Shown: positions 1 through 10,235, numbered from the stretch's first letter. The stretch: DNA of 64,000 nucleotides from Streptomyces griseoloalbus (GCA_014650015.1 BMUD01000010.1:1-64000); one strand, 5' to 3'. Translations and numbers: made by a program. The notes: generated from the letters alone by a model not told the origin.

Positions 1-575
1 AGCAGGGGCAGGGGCTCGCTGCTGGTGACCAGCTCCCGCAGCGGATGCCGGGCCAGCACCGCGTCCACCTCCGGCGTCAACGCCGCCGCCAGCCGGGTGG
101 CGCAGGGCAGGGAGTCGTCGCGCAGGGTCCGGGCCGCGGTCAGGAGCACGGCCTGGCCGTCCTCCCGCGGGACCCCGGCGGCCGCGCGCTCGTGGAGGTC
201 GGCGCCCTCCTCCAGGACCAGCCCCGTGTCGATGCCGGCCGGCACCTTGACGGTGGCGGTCCCGCGCCAGGTGGCCACGGGGTCCCCCCAGGCCTCGACG
301 CGGTAGGTCCACCGGCCCGGAGCGTCCGCGACGACCTCCGCGCCCCACCGGTCCGTGCCCGGCGCCAACTCCCGCATCGGAGTGAACGGCCCCGGACGCC
401 CCTCGGGATCCTTCAGGACCACATTGGCGGCCACCGCGTCGTGCCCCTCACGGAAGAGGGTCGCGGTGACCTCGAACGTCTCACCCACTACGGCCTTCGC
501 CGGCCGCCTCCCGCAGTCGACGGACGGCCGGACGTCCCGTACCGGGATACGACCGATGGTCCGGGTCGTCTTCAT
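1..575 (-). CDS. glgE: GlgE alpha-1,4-glucan:maltose-1-phosphate maltosyltransferase, N-terminal part
   Basis: The first 191 codons are present and the rest runs off the left edge. GlgE extends alpha-1,4-glucans using maltose 1-phosphate as donor, in the cytosolic GlgE glycogen pathway. Recognition rests on the N-terminal signature IGRIPVRDVRPSVDCGRRPAKAVVGE, shortened here, followed by the immunoglobulin-like N-terminal domain (the WGAEVVADAPGRWTYRVEAWGDP stretch lies around residues 77-99). The GH13 catalytic barrel is outside the window. The start is the ATG complementary to 573-575. The gene lies near glgX and the ATPase-fold gene on the opposite strand, which fits a glycogen region. No treS, pep2 or glgB is visible here. 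Confidence 0.9.
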   Translation of the reverse strand, partial: MKTTRTIGRIPVRDVRPSVDCGRRPAKAVVGETFEVTATLFREGHDAVAANVVLKDPEGRPGPFTPMRELAPGTDRWGAEVVADAPGRWTYRVEAWGDPVATWRGTATVKVPAGIDTGLVLEEGADLHERAAAGVPREDGQAVLLTAARTLRDDSLPCATRLAAALTPEVDAVLARHPLRELVTSSEPLPL

Positions 576-651
576 GGGTCTGTGCACCTCCGCCGTGCTC
601 GGGCCCGGGCCGTTGCGCCGGACGTGGGACCACCTGGCGGCGGGAAGGTCC

Positions 652-951
652 TTACCTTCCCGCCGGGGAGCGCCGCTCGATGGCGGGCGGGCCCCGTCTG
701 GCCGTCGCGGCCGGACGGGGCCTGTCGTTCTGTTCCTGCGGACAGGTGACCAGGGGGGTGCGCAGGTACCGTTCGGCGGCGTCCGCGGCCTCCCGGGCGC
801 AGCGCTTGCCCATCAGCACACAGAGCGTGTAGCCGGAGTCCTCGAAGGTGGCCCGTACGGTGTGATCGGTGGGGGCCGCCAGCATCACGCGCTCCCACGC
901 CCGGTAGCGACGCAACTGCCGGGCGACTTCGGCTTTGGCGGGTAGCAGCAT
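652..951 (-). CDS. DUF5133-family small protein
   Basis: A 99-residue protein of the streptomycete DUF5133 family; its function is unknown. Residues 1-65 carry the family pattern: a helical N-terminus (MLLPAKAEVARQLRRYRAWE), then FEDSGYTLCVLMGKR and a further helix ending in ERYL. The last 30 residues are Arg/Pro-rich and look disordered. A longer reading to 1317 is open, but GGAAAGG sits correctly in front of the ATG at 949-951, and family members start with this MLL/MLM sequence, so I chose this start. It lies 76 bases upstream of glgE on the same strand and may share its transcript. Confidence 0.75.
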   Translation of the reverse strand: MLLPAKAEVARQLRRYRAWERVMLAAPTDHTVRATFEDSGYTLCVLMGKRCAREAADAAERYLRTPLVTCPQEQNDRPRPAATARRGPPAIERRSPAGR

Positions 952-1315
952 GGCGCCGTTCACCTTTCCGGGGCTCGATGGGGGCGCGTTGTCCCGACGG
1001 TCGGGCGGCGGCCGTGCGCGCGGAACGCACGGACCCGTAACGGCGATCGAGGTCTTCACACATGGTGCACGGGTGATGACGCATCGTCTTGTTGGATTTT
1101 CAACCACTCGGGGCGGCATCCCGGCGGGTGGAGGCGCGGCCCCGTGCTCGGTTGTCGTCACGGGCGCCTCAGTCGTGCGCTCGTGTTGCACGGATGGACC
1201 AATGCCCTCACTCTGAAGGTGACTCAGAAGCGATACCCGCTCACGTTCCGTGTCCGGGGGCTCGCCCCGCAGGGGCGAGGAGGAACGAGAGCTTCGCGGT
1301 GAGGAGCCAACGACC
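952..1315. other. Divergent intergenic region, no gene seen
   Basis: This stretch separates the minus-strand DUF5133 gene from the plus-strand ATPase/glgX pair and should hold promoters for both. The only AT-rich patch is at 1085-1105, where GTTG and CAAC flank GATTTT (1091-1104). I could not fit a convincing -35/-10 pair in either direction. Confidence 0.4.
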
Positions 1316-1824
1316 ATGAAGAGCGCAGTGCCCTGCTACTACCACCTCGACGTGGAAGTCAGCCCGGAGAAGGTGGGACAGGTCAGCCGCATACTGGCCG
1401 CTCACCTCCGGTTCTGGGACCTGGAGAACCTGATGGAGCCCGTCTGCGGCGGCGCCGAGATGCTGCTGCGGGCCATCGACGAGCACGCCACCGACAAGAA
1501 CACGTCGATCGAGATGTGGTGGAACGGCCAGCACCTCATCACGGCCATCGGGGACAACGACCGCGCCCTGCGCCCCGACCAGGAGCTGCGCGGCTGTCTC
1601 GAGCACATCGCGGCGAGCAGCGACGGCTGGGGCTGCTGCGCCACCGAGACCGGCAGCAAGGTCATCTGGTTCTCGCAGCGCGCCCGCGCCGGCGAGCGTG
1701 TCCCGCTGGTGCCGACCGCGCCCGACCCGCGCGAGAGCGAGGGCCTGGACCTGCCCCGCGAGGTGGCCGTCGCCCAGCTGACCGGACGGGTGCGAACGCC
1801 GGGCGGCCTCCTGGAGGAGGCCCG

Positions 1825-1828
<4 letters not shown>
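1316..1828 (+). CDS. ATP-binding (HATPase-like) protein coupled to glgX
   Basis: A 170-residue cytosolic protein of a streptomycete family usually annotated as pep or ATP-binding regulatory protein. The fold resembles the histidine-kinase/anti-sigma ATPase: a helical N-terminus ([20 protein letters not shown]), an N-box-like helix with [21 protein letters not shown], then an [13 protein letters not shown] segment and the GWGCC segment. The ATG at 1316 has GAGGAG nine bases upstream; an in-frame start at 1250 lacks this support. Its TGA overlaps the GTG of glgX by four bases, so the two are translationally coupled. That suggests, as inference, a role in controlling glycogen or trehalose enzymes. 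No kinase phospho-acceptor is present. Confidence 0.7.
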
Positions 1829-3969
<2,141 letters not shown>

Positions 3970-3989
3970 CCGGCCGGCCCCGGGCGGTG

Positions 3990-4793
3990 TCATCGTTCGG
4001 GGCGTGAGGTCACCGTGAACTGGGCGCCCTCGTTGTCGCGCAGCACGGCCTCGTCGGCGGCCTCGGACAGGACGCTGCCGCCGTGCCGCTCGGCGGCGCG
4101 GGCGCAGGCCGCCACGTCCTTCACGGTGAAGTGAACCTGCCAGTGCGGCCGGATCGCCGGGTCCGGAGCGGATCCCGCGGCCCCCGACTCGATCCGCGCC
4201 ACCACCTGCCCGCCGCTGCGCAGCACCACTTCCTCGCCCTCGTAGCGCACCTCGCAGCAGCCGGGCTTGTCGGACGCCCAGTCGAAGACCTCGCCGTAGA
4301 AGATGGCGGCGTCGAACGCGTCACGGGTGTGCAGCCGGATGAACGCCGGCTGCGCGCGGCGCCAGGTGGGCCAGTCGGTGAACAGCTCGCCCTCCCAGAT
4401 CCCGAACGTCGCCCCGTCCCGGTCGGCCAGCAGCGCCGCACGCCCGGGCGGCAGGGAGATCGGACCGACCGCCGAGGTGCCGCCGCGCTCCTGCACCCGC
4501 GCCGCTGCCTCGTCGGCGCTGCGCACCGCGAAGTACGGCGTCCACGCCACCGCCATCTGCCACATGGTGGCGACCCCGGCGATCCCGGCCACCGGCGCGC
4601 CGTCGGCCAGGGCGATGCGGAACCGGTCGCCGAGCCGGACCTGACGCCACTGCCAGCCCAGGACGGCCCCGTAGAAGTCCTCGGTCGTCTTCACGTCGCG
4701 GCTGGTCAGACTGACCCAGCAAGGTGCCCCGAACACGGAGTGCGTCGAGAAGACGTCCGTCGTCGCGGCGGTGGAGGGCATGTCGTGGTTCAT
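3990..4793 (-). CDS. Two-domain VOC (glyoxalase-fold) protein
   Basis: A 267-residue protein with two vicinal-oxygen-chelate repeats. The first starts at GAPCWVSLTSRDVKTTEDFYG (about residue 22) and ends near FGIWEGE. The second starts with PAFIRLHTRDAFDAAIFYG and ends near AQFTVTS. It resembles the SgaA/CFP32 group of actinomycete hydroxylase-like VOC proteins. Substrate is unknown and metal ligation is not obvious, so it may bind rather than turn over a small molecule. The ATG at 4791-4793 begins MNHDMPSTAATTDVFSTHS; a longer open reading to 4988 is unsupported. It converges on glgX with 20 bases between the stops. Confidence 0.75.
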   Translation of the reverse strand: MNHDMPSTAATTDVFSTHSVFGAPCWVSLTSRDVKTTEDFYGAVLGWQWRQVRLGDRFRIALADGAPVAGIAGVATMWQMAVAWTPYFAVRSADEAAARVQERGGTSAVGPISLPPGRAALLADRDGATFGIWEGELFTDWPTWRRAQPAFIRLHTRDAFDAAIFYGEVFDWASDKPGCCEVRYEGEEVVLRSGGQVVARIESGAAGSAPDPAIRPHWQVHFTVKDVAACARAAERHGGSVLSEAADEAVLRDNEGAQFTVTSRPER

Positions 4794-5042
4794 GGCAGTC
4801 GCGTCCTGATCTCGTTCGGCCCGGCAGCCACCCGGATGACACCAGTGTCCGCCGGATACCGGTCCGGGCGCCTGCCGAGTACCCCGGCGGCGGCTCCGAA
4901 ACGGCGACGCCGACCGCCCGGCCCACCCCGGTGGCACAGGGCGGTCCGCGTGGTGACGATGGAGGGATCGGACACTGGGTGAAGGCACTCAAGCACTATG
5001 CGAAGGCACCAGAAGAGCGGCACACCGGACCCGGAGGTGACC

Positions 5043-5363
5043 ATGCCCACGGAAGGGGGCGCGGACCGGATCCTCCAGCTGGAGGAAGAGGTACAGCAAC
5101 TGAAGGACGCGGTCGCCTCGCACGCGGTGGTGGACCAGGCGATCGGCATGATCGTCGCACTCGGGCGGGTCTCGCCCGACCAGGGCTGGACGGTGCTGAA
5201 GGAGGTCTCGCAGCGGACGAACATCAAGCTCCGCAACGTGGCCGACATGATCCTCGTCTGGGGGCGCACCGGCCTGCTGCCCGCACACGTGCGGACGGTA
5301 CTGGAAGAGGTGCTGGACCGGCTCGGGCCCACCCAGATCCCGGGCGCGCCGCCGGAGTGCTGA
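5043..5363 (+). CDS. ANTAR-domain protein
   Basis: A 106-residue protein made of a short coiled coil (ILQLEEEVQQLKDAVASH, about residues 10-27) followed by an ANTAR RNA-binding domain (about 28-80). The hallmark VVDQAIGMIVA and AWTVL-like positions are visible (VVDQAIGMIVALG, then GWTVLKEVSQRTN). ANTAR proteins typically bind paired hairpins in nascent RNA and prevent termination; here there is no attached receiver or GAF sensor, so its signal input is unknown. The ATG at 5043 has GGAGGTGA placed ideally; the upstream in-frame ATG at 4998 has none. It is followed convergently by a sigma factor gene. Confidence 0.8.
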   Translation: MPTEGGADRILQLEEEVQQLKDAVASHAVVDQAIGMIVALGRVSPDQGWTVLKEVSQRTNIKLRNVADMILVWGRTGLLPAHVRTVLEEVLDRLGPTQIPGAPPEC

Positions 5364-5388
5364 CGCGCCCGCGCCGCGCGGATCCCGT

Positions 5389-6180
5389 TCAGCCGGCCTC
5401 GGCCTGCAGCTCCTCGCGCAGATGGGTGAAACAGCTGCTGAGCAGCCGGGAGACATGCATCTGCGAGATGCCGAGCTGCTCGGCGATGGAGCTCTGCGTC
5501 ATCCCCCCGAAGAACCGCAAATAGAGGATGAGCCGCTCGCGCTCCGGCAGCGCCTCCAGACAGGGCCGCACCGCCACCCGGTCGACGACGGCGTCGTAGG
5601 CCGGGTCCGGACCGCCGATCGCGTCCCCGAGGGCGTATCCGTCGGTGCCCGGCATCTCCGCCTCCAGCGACAGCGCGGAGAAGCACTCCAGCGCCTCCAT
5701 ACCGGTGCGCACCTCGCTCTCGGTCAGCCGGGCGTGCTCGGCGATCTCCGCGACCGTGGGCGCCCGGCCCGGAGTCGTCTGCGCCAGCTCCTTCGCCGCG
5801 TGCCGCACGCGGTTGCGCAGGTCCTGCACCCGGCGCGGTACGTGCAGGGTCCACATGTGGTCGCGGAAGTGGCGCTTGATCTCGCCGGTGATCGTGGGCA
5901 CGGCGTACGCCTCGAAGGCGTTGCCGCGCGCCGGGTCGTAGTGGTCGACGGCCTTGACCAGACCGAGGGCCGCCACCTGGTACAGATCCTCCAGGGCCTC
6001 ACCGCGTCCCCGGAACCGGACGGCGATCCGCTCCGCCATGGGCAGCCAGACCGTGACCAGTTCGTCGCGCAGCATGCTGCGCTCGGGCCCGTCGGGCAGC
6101 CCGGCCAGACGGGCGAAGTCCCCGGCCGTGTCCGGGGAGTCGTCGTGGGGGTGCGGCTTCCTGGGCCTGACGGTACGCAT
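5389..6180 (-). CDS. RNA polymerase sigma factor, SigB/SigF/SigG stress family
   Basis: A 263-residue group-3 sigma factor. Region 2 includes EALEDLYQVAALGLVKAVDHYDPARGNAFEAYAVPTITGEIKRHFRD (shortened motif DLYQVAALGL, then PTITGEIKRHFRD). Region 3 begins at VPRRVQDLRNRVRHAA. Region 4 contains ALPERERLILYLRFFGGMTQSSIAEQLGISQMHVSRLLS. This is the pattern of the Streptomyces SigB/F/G/H/I/K/L/M/N paralogues, which act in osmotic stress or sporulation. The paralogue cannot be named from sequence alone. The ATG at 6178-6180 has GGGAGGTG in front. No anti-sigma factor gene is adjacent. A GGGTAC element 36 bases upstream hints at autoregulation. Confidence 0.9.
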   Translation of the reverse strand: MRTVRPRKPHPHDDSPDTAGDFARLAGLPDGPERSMLRDELVTVWLPMAERIAVRFRGRGEALEDLYQVAALGLVKAVDHYDPARGNAFEAYAVPTITGEIKRHFRDHMWTLHVPRRVQDLRNRVRHAAKELAQTTPGRAPTVAEIAEHARLTESEVRTGMEALECFSALSLEAEMPGTDGYALGDAIGGPDPAYDAVVDRVAVRPCLEALPERERLILYLRFFGGMTQSSIAEQLGISQMHVSRLLSSCFTHLREELQAEAG

Positions 6181-6215
6181 GGCGCGCACCTCCCTGAGCA
6201 GGTGCCGGATGGACA

Positions 6216-6221
6216 GTACCC
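6216..6221 (-). promoter_or_regulatory. Candidate SigB-type -10 element upstream of the sigma gene
   Basis: On the minus strand the leader reads CCCACGGGTACTGTCC. GGGTAC matches the -10 of Streptomyces SigB/F-type promoters, and the spacing to the start codon (about 36 bases) suits a short leader. The expected GNNT -35 is not seen at 14-16 bases. A second, weaker match lies farther upstream on the same strand, GTTT followed 16 bases later by GGGGAAT (around 6312-6338). Confidence 0.35.
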
Positions 6222-6565
6222 GTGGGAAGCGGCGGCTCGGACCACGGAAGGCCCGCGGCCGGCGAGCGGTCCCCACGGACGTGCCTCCTGTCCGAAGCAC
6301 TGGGAATCCCATTCCCCGTACGCCGTCATTTCAAAACGGTTCCCGGAATTCCGTGGGGCGCATTCGCGGATGACGTACGGTCCGGAATCAAGAGAATTCG
6401 TTCAGTGAAATGCGCGGCGGTGGGGCGGGGGGACGGCGCCCGCCCCACCCCGCCGTCGCGGACCGCTCCCCCGGCCCGCCGGTGATCACTGCGCCGGACG
6501 TGATGTGCGGCACGCCGTCGCCGTGAGCCGGACGGCCGGTCGGGGAATTCCTCCAGCGCAGCGCT

Positions 6566-6578
6566 TGATCACTGATCA
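6566..6578. promoter_or_regulatory. Operator-like palindrome TGATCACTGATCA
   Basis: Two TGATCA half-sites flank one base, forming a near-perfect inverted and direct repeat. TGATCACTG occurs again at 6483-6491, 83 bases away. Both lie upstream of the promoter of the gene at 6676. No regulator is identified for it. Confidence 0.4.
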
Positions 6579-6617
6579 GATGGGGCGAACCGCCTGACCA
6601 CAGCGCATTCTGCTCAT

Positions 6618-6647
6618 TTGACAGTGCGCTGAGCCCACAGATAGGAA
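6618..6647 (+). promoter_or_regulatory. Vegetative-type promoter TTGACA-18-TAGGAA
   Basis: TTGACA at 6618-6623 is a perfect -35, and TAGGAA at 6642-6647 matches the streptomycete TAGRRT -10 closely with an 18-base spacer. Transcription would begin near 6654, giving a leader of about 22 bases before the GTG at 6676, with a GAGAGG ribosome site. Confidence 0.6.
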
Positions 6648-6675
6648 ACAGCGGACCGAAGTCGAGAGGTGCACT

Positions 6676-7197
6676 GTGTACGAGCCGAACGTGGTGGGCG
6701 ACTGGCAGGAGTGCGACGAGCATGCCGGTCTGCGGGTCCGCGTCCACCGTCTGGAATCCGGCGAACCGCCGCGCGGCCGGGATGACGCCGCCGAGGGGCT
6801 GACGTACTTCAGTGTCCGCGTGACCGTCGAGAACCGCGGCGAGAGGCCTTTCTGTATTCATCTCGAGGACGGCCAGATCGACGTACGGACCGGGCCCGAC
6901 GGCGAGAGCGCGTTCATCGACTGGCGCAACTCGCAGTTCATCGAGGGCTTCGACGTCTACCCGTTGCGCCGGGTCACCGCGGTGCTCTACGCGGCCGCTC
7001 CCGAGGCGTCCCTGAGCCATGTCGACGTCCAGGTGCAGTTGCGGGCCGACGAGGAGTGGGCCGGCCGCCGGCTGTGGGCGGGCGGCATCGGTGTGCAGGA
7101 GGTGTCCGCCGGTGCTTCCGCGGGCGCGTGCCGGGACGGCCTCGCGCAGCAGGTGAGCGTCTTCCTGCAGGAGCAGGCCGAGGAGGGCACCGCCTGA
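6676..7197 (+). CDS. Conserved hypothetical protein, beta-sandwich-like
   Basis: A 173-residue protein I do not recognise. It has no signal peptide or membrane segment. The middle (residues 40-125) looks like a beta sandwich: YFSVRVTVENRGERPFCIHLEDGQIDVR is the kind of strand pattern seen in DUF4352/Ig-like domains, and it is followed by SHVDVQVQLRADEEW. That resemblance is weak and cytoplasmic location would be unusual for DUF4352. The start is the GTG at 6676 behind GAGAGG. It has a strong, probably vegetative promoter of its own and palindromes upstream. It converges on hemC with seven bases between the stops. Confidence 0.55.
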   Translation: MYEPNVVGDWQECDEHAGLRVRVHRLESGEPPRGRDDAAEGLTYFSVRVTVENRGERPFCIHLEDGQIDVRTGPDGESAFIDWRNSQFIEGFDVYPLRRVTAVLYAAAPEASLSHVDVQVQLRADEEWAGRRLWAGGIGVQEVSAGASAGACRDGLAQQVSVFLQEQAEEGTA

Positions 7198-7204
7198 GCC
7201 GGTG

Positions 7205-8146
7205 TCAGTGCGGGATGCCGTCGATGATCTCGCGGGCGCCCTGACGCAGCAGGGCCACGGCGACCGATGTGCCGAGCGTCTCCGGATCGAGCCGTCCCGC
7301 CCACTCGTGCGCGTTCAGCCGGATCTTGCCGTCCGGCGTGAAGACGCAGGCCCGCAGGGACAGCTCACCGGTGCGGTGCACGCGGGCGTGGCCGGCGATC
7401 GGGCTGTTGCAGTGGCCCTGCAGCACATGCAGGAACATGCGTTCGGCGGCGGCCTCGCGGTGGGTGTCCGGGTGGCCGAGGGCGCCGACCGCCCCGATGA
7501 GATCGGCGTCGCCCTCGCGGCACTGCAGGGCGAGGATGCCCGCGCCGATGGGCGGCATCATCGCCTCGGGGGAGAGGACCTCGCTGATCACGTCACCGCG
7601 GCCGATGCGTTCCAGGCCGGAGACGGCCAGCAGCAGGGCGTCCGCCTCCCCGGCCGCGAGCTTCTCCAGCCGCCGGTTGGCGTTGCCGCGCAACGGTACG
7701 CACCGAAGGTGCGGGTGGGTGGCGGCCAGTTGGGCGACCCGGCGCACCGAGGAGGTGCCGATCCGGGTCCCGGGGGCAAGCTCGTCCAGGGTGAGGCCGT
7801 CCGGGTGCACGAGGGCGTCGCGGACGTCGTCCCGCTTCAGGAACGCGGCGAACACCGTGCCCGCCGGGAGCGGCCGGTCGGCGGGCACGTCCTTGACGCA
7901 GTGCACGGCGACGTCCGCCTCACCGGCGAGCAGCGCGGCGTCCACCTCCTTGGTGAACGCGCCCTTGCCCTCCACCTGCGACAGATCGCCCAGCCACGTG
8001 TCCCCGGTCGTCCTCACCGGCACCACCTCGGTGCGCACACCGGGATGGGCGGCGGCCAACTCCGCCCGGACACGCTCCACCTGGGCGAGCGCCATGGGCG
8101 AGTCGCGGGAGACGATCCGGATCGGTTCGGGGGTGGGCATGCCCAC
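7205..8146 (-). CDS. hemC: Hydroxymethylbilane synthase-like protein, divergent HemC paralogue
   Basis: A 313-residue member of the porphobilinogen deaminase family, which joins four porphobilinogen units into hydroxymethylbilane in tetrapyrrole synthesis. Catalytic Asp86 is in HCVKDVP (usual form HSxKDxP), the substrate-binding arginines in GTSSVRR and [11 protein letters not shown], and Cys246, the dipyrromethane attachment site, in [10 protein letters not shown]. The usual cofactor motif is GGCQVPIG, so this copy is clearly diverged although the key Cys and Asp remain. No other hem gene is adjacent. It may be a second copy rather than the housekeeping enzyme. The GTG at 8146 has GGGG six bases upstream; ATG at 8140 is an alternative. 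Confidence 0.8.
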   Translation of the reverse strand: MGMPTPEPIRIVSRDSPMALAQVERVRAELAAAHPGVRTEVVPVRTTGDTWLGDLSQVEGKGAFTKEVDAALLAGEADVAVHCVKDVPADRPLPAGTVFAAFLKRDDVRDALVHPDGLTLDELAPGTRIGTSSVRRVAQLAATHPHLRCVPLRGNANRRLEKLAAGEADALLLAVSGLERIGRGDVISEVLSPEAMMPPIGAGILALQCREGDADLIGAVGALGHPDTHREAAAERMFLHVLQGHCNSPIAGHARVHRTGELSLRACVFTPDGKIRLNAHEWAGRLDPETLGTSVAVALLRQGAREIIDGIPH

Positions 8147-8218
8147 ACGATAGACCCCGACGGCCCCGGCCGTGCCGGGACGCCGAACGGCGCCCCGGCG
8201 TCAACGGGCGTGCCGCGT

Positions 8219-8995
8219 TCAGGCGTTCGGGTCGAACGGAATGCCCGACGGCTTGGCCGCCGCGAGGTGGGAGGTGAAGCTGCCGTCCTTCAGACCGAAG
8301 TTGGCGCTGCCGAAGTCGTACGAGGTGAGCTTGTCGCGCAGCCCCGCCGGATAGCCGTTCCAGCCGACCAGCGCCGGGTACTGCCAACTGCCCTTGTGGT
8401 TCTCCGGCGGCTCGTCGCCCGAGCCCGCGAGGCGGAAGCAGTGGGTACTGATGCCGTCCTTGTGGTACACGATCTTCGGATGCGTGCCGTCGAAGCGGAC
8501 CGCCGAGCGCGCGTGGATCGAGAACGAGCCGTGGTTGGACGTCGAGACGTACTGCACGGTGTCGTTCTGCACCCACACCACGACGTGCTCCCAGTCGTGG
8601 CGGTGGCCCCCGAGGCTGCTGCCCGGCAGGGCCTGGTCCTTCTCGAAGTACAGGCCGTAGATGATGGCGCACCAGCCGTTGTTGCACTTGGAGCGCGCAT
8701 AGCCGTTGGTGCTGTCCAGGTCCGAGGCGTCACGGCAGTTGCCGTTGAGCGCGCCGGTCGGGTTGAGGCCGGTGTTGACGGCGCCGTCCGGGCCGATGGC
8801 CGGTGTGGGGTAGCAGCCGTCGGTGTCGTAGTCGTAGGCGGGCTGGTAGGTCTGTTCCAGCCCGTCCGCGTTGGCCGGCAGGGCGGGGGGCGGTGCGGCG
8901 AAGGCGGTGGCGGGAAAGGCGATGACCAGGGCGACCGCGCCGGCCAGGCCGGTCAGCCATCTCCTGCGGTGCGTTCGGGACGTGCTCGACGACAC
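8219..8995 (-). CDS. Secreted NPP1-family (necrosis-inducing, NLP) protein
   Basis: A 258-residue exported protein of the NPP1/NLP family, whose eukaryotic-pathogen members bind plant sphingolipids and permeabilise dicot cells. The family heptapeptide GHRHDWE is intact at residues 130-136, with the following EHVVVWV strand. A signal peptide is evident: basic HRRRW, a hydrophobic run LTGLAGAVALVIAFPATAFA, and cleavage after AFA. Cys residues in GNCRD, YARSKCNNGWC and THCFRL could form disulfides. The GTG at 8993-8995 has an excellent AAAGGAGGA. It stands alone, with hemC downstream and a DNA ligase upstream on the same strand. Activity on plant cells is not implied by sequence alone. Confidence 0.88.
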   Translation of the reverse strand: MSSSTSRTHRRRWLTGLAGAVALVIAFPATAFAAPPPALPANADGLEQTYQPAYDYDTDGCYPTPAIGPDGAVNTGLNPTGALNGNCRDASDLDSTNGYARSKCNNGWCAIIYGLYFEKDQALPGSSLGGHRHDWEHVVVWVQNDTVQYVSTSNHGSFSIHARSAVRFDGTHPKIVYHKDGISTHCFRLAGSGDEPPENHKGSWQYPALVGWNGYPAGLRDKLTSYDFGSANFGLKDGSFTSHLAAAKPSGIPFDPNA

Positions 8996-9138
8996 TGCGT
9001 CCTCCTTTGGTGCGGGCGCAGCCCAACCACTGTGGGGGGCAAGAGGGTTCAGCATCCCCGCTGGACGCATACATGCCAAGAGGTCGCAGGCGTACCGCTG
9101 GTGAAGCACGGCCCAACACTCGCGGTGGCGAGTCCGGA

Positions 9139-10152
9139 TCACACCAGGTCTTCCGGAATGTCGGCCGCCGCCTCCTCGGGTGCGAGGTCCGGCCTGAGGC
9201 GCAGCCAGGACGGCTGGCGCAGCATCCCGTCCCGGGTACGGGTGCTGTAGCGCACCTCGCCGACCAGCCGGGGCACCACCCAGCGCGCGCCCGGCACGGC
9301 CGGCGCGGGGTCGAAGGGGCACACGTCGGTCGCCCCCGCCCGTAACAGCGCGGCCAGTTCCGCCCGTTCGGCCTCGCTCCAGCCGGTGCCCACGCCACCG
9401 ACGTACCGCAGCCGCCCCGCCGCCCGCTGCCCGACCAGCACGGCGCCCGGCAGGCCGGTCAGCCGTCCCTTGCCGGGCAGCCAGCCGCCGACCAGGACGT
9501 CCTCGCTGCGCATGTTGCGGATCTTGATCCAGGCGCGGGAGCGCACGCCGGGTTCGTACACCGAGTCCAGCCGCTTGCAGACCAGGCCCTCGAGGCCGTG
9601 GTGAAGGGTCGCTCGCAGCGCCTGGGCACCGTGGCCGGTGATCGCGGCCGGAGTGGACCAGGCCGGCCCGTCGAGGGCGAGGTCCAGGAGCGCCTCGCGG
9701 CGCCCGGTGTAGGGCACACGGATCAGCGACCGTCCGGCCAGATGCATGACGTCGAACAGCACCAGGTGGACGGGGACCACCGCCGCCCGCCGGGCCGCCC
9801 TCTCCGGGGAGTGCGCCAGGCCCATGCGGGACTGCAGCAACTGGAAGCTCGCGCGGCCGCGCTCGTCCAGTGCGAGCACCTCGCCGTCCAGGACCGCGCG
9901 CGTGGCACCGAGGGCGGTGGCCAGCGGCCGGAGTTCGGGGTACGCGCCCGTGATGTCCTGGCCGGAGCGGGCGCGCAGCACGACGGTGCCGTCGCCGGGG
10001 AGGTAGATCACCGCCCGCTGGCCGTCCTGTTTGGTCTCATAGGCGAAGCGGGCGTCCGCCGCCGGGGGCGGCAGGGTGCCGGGGGTGGCGAGCATCGGCG
10101 GGATCAGCGGCAGGGTCACGGGTGAGATGTGGACATCCGTGCGGACCGCCAC
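9139..10152 (-). CDS. ATP-dependent DNA ligase (LigD ligase-domain type)
   Basis: A 337-residue ligase with an adenylation domain (about 30-215) and an OB-fold domain (about 220-325). Motif I is KQDGQR with Lys41 as the adenylated residue. Further motifs are LDGEVLALDERGRASFQLLQSR (III/IIIa region), EGLVCKR (IV) and WIKIRN (V). It has no polymerase or phosphoesterase domain, so it is the separate-ligase type found beside Ku-dependent end joining in actinomycetes. A stand-alone LigD-type phosphoesterase is 4.4 kb away. The start is uncertain: GTG at 10150-10152 is the longest reading, and another GTG begins VTLPLIPPMLATPG. It is divergent from a MarR gene. Confidence 0.85.
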   Translation of the reverse strand: MAVRTDVHISPVTLPLIPPMLATPGTLPPPAADARFAYETKQDGQRAVIYLPGDGTVVLRARSGQDITGAYPELRPLATALGATRAVLDGEVLALDERGRASFQLLQSRMGLAHSPERAARRAAVVPVHLVLFDVMHLAGRSLIRVPYTGRREALLDLALDGPAWSTPAAITGHGAQALRATLHHGLEGLVCKRLDSVYEPGVRSRAWIKIRNMRSEDVLVGGWLPGKGRLTGLPGAVLVGQRAAGRLRYVGGVGTGWSEAERAELAALLRAGATDVCPFDPAPAVPGARWVVPRLVGEVRYSTRTRDGMLRQPSWLRLRPDLAPEEAAADIPEDLV

Positions 10153-10197
10153 GCGCAGGCCGCCGGGGATTCGCCCGAACGGTGGGAAGGCCGGCGA

Positions 10198-10228
10198 TTG
10201 ATTGAGTTACGCAATGAGATGGTAAAGT
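10198..10228 (+). promoter_or_regulatory. Putative promoter of the MarR gene, leaderless
   Basis: TTGATT at 10198-10203 and TAAAGT at 10223-10228 form a -35/-10 pair with a 19-base spacer. Seven or eight bases downstream of the -10 is the A of the ATG at 10236, so the transcript would be leaderless. That agrees with the lack of a ribosome site. Confidence 0.45.
10201..10215. promoter_or_regulatory. MarR-type operator, ATTGAGTTACGCAAT
   Basis: A 15-base imperfect palindrome with ATTG and CAAT ends (11 of 15 positions symmetric) sits between the putative -35 and -10 of the MarR gene and in the spacer shared with the divergent DNA ligase gene. This is the size and placement of a MarR autoregulatory site. 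Confidence 0.5.
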
Positions 10229-10235
10229 GCGGCGC

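Noticed and set aside
1091-1104. Operator reading of GTTG-GATTTT-CAAC
   Set aside because: The arms are only four bases long and no regulator or promoter boxes could be tied to it.
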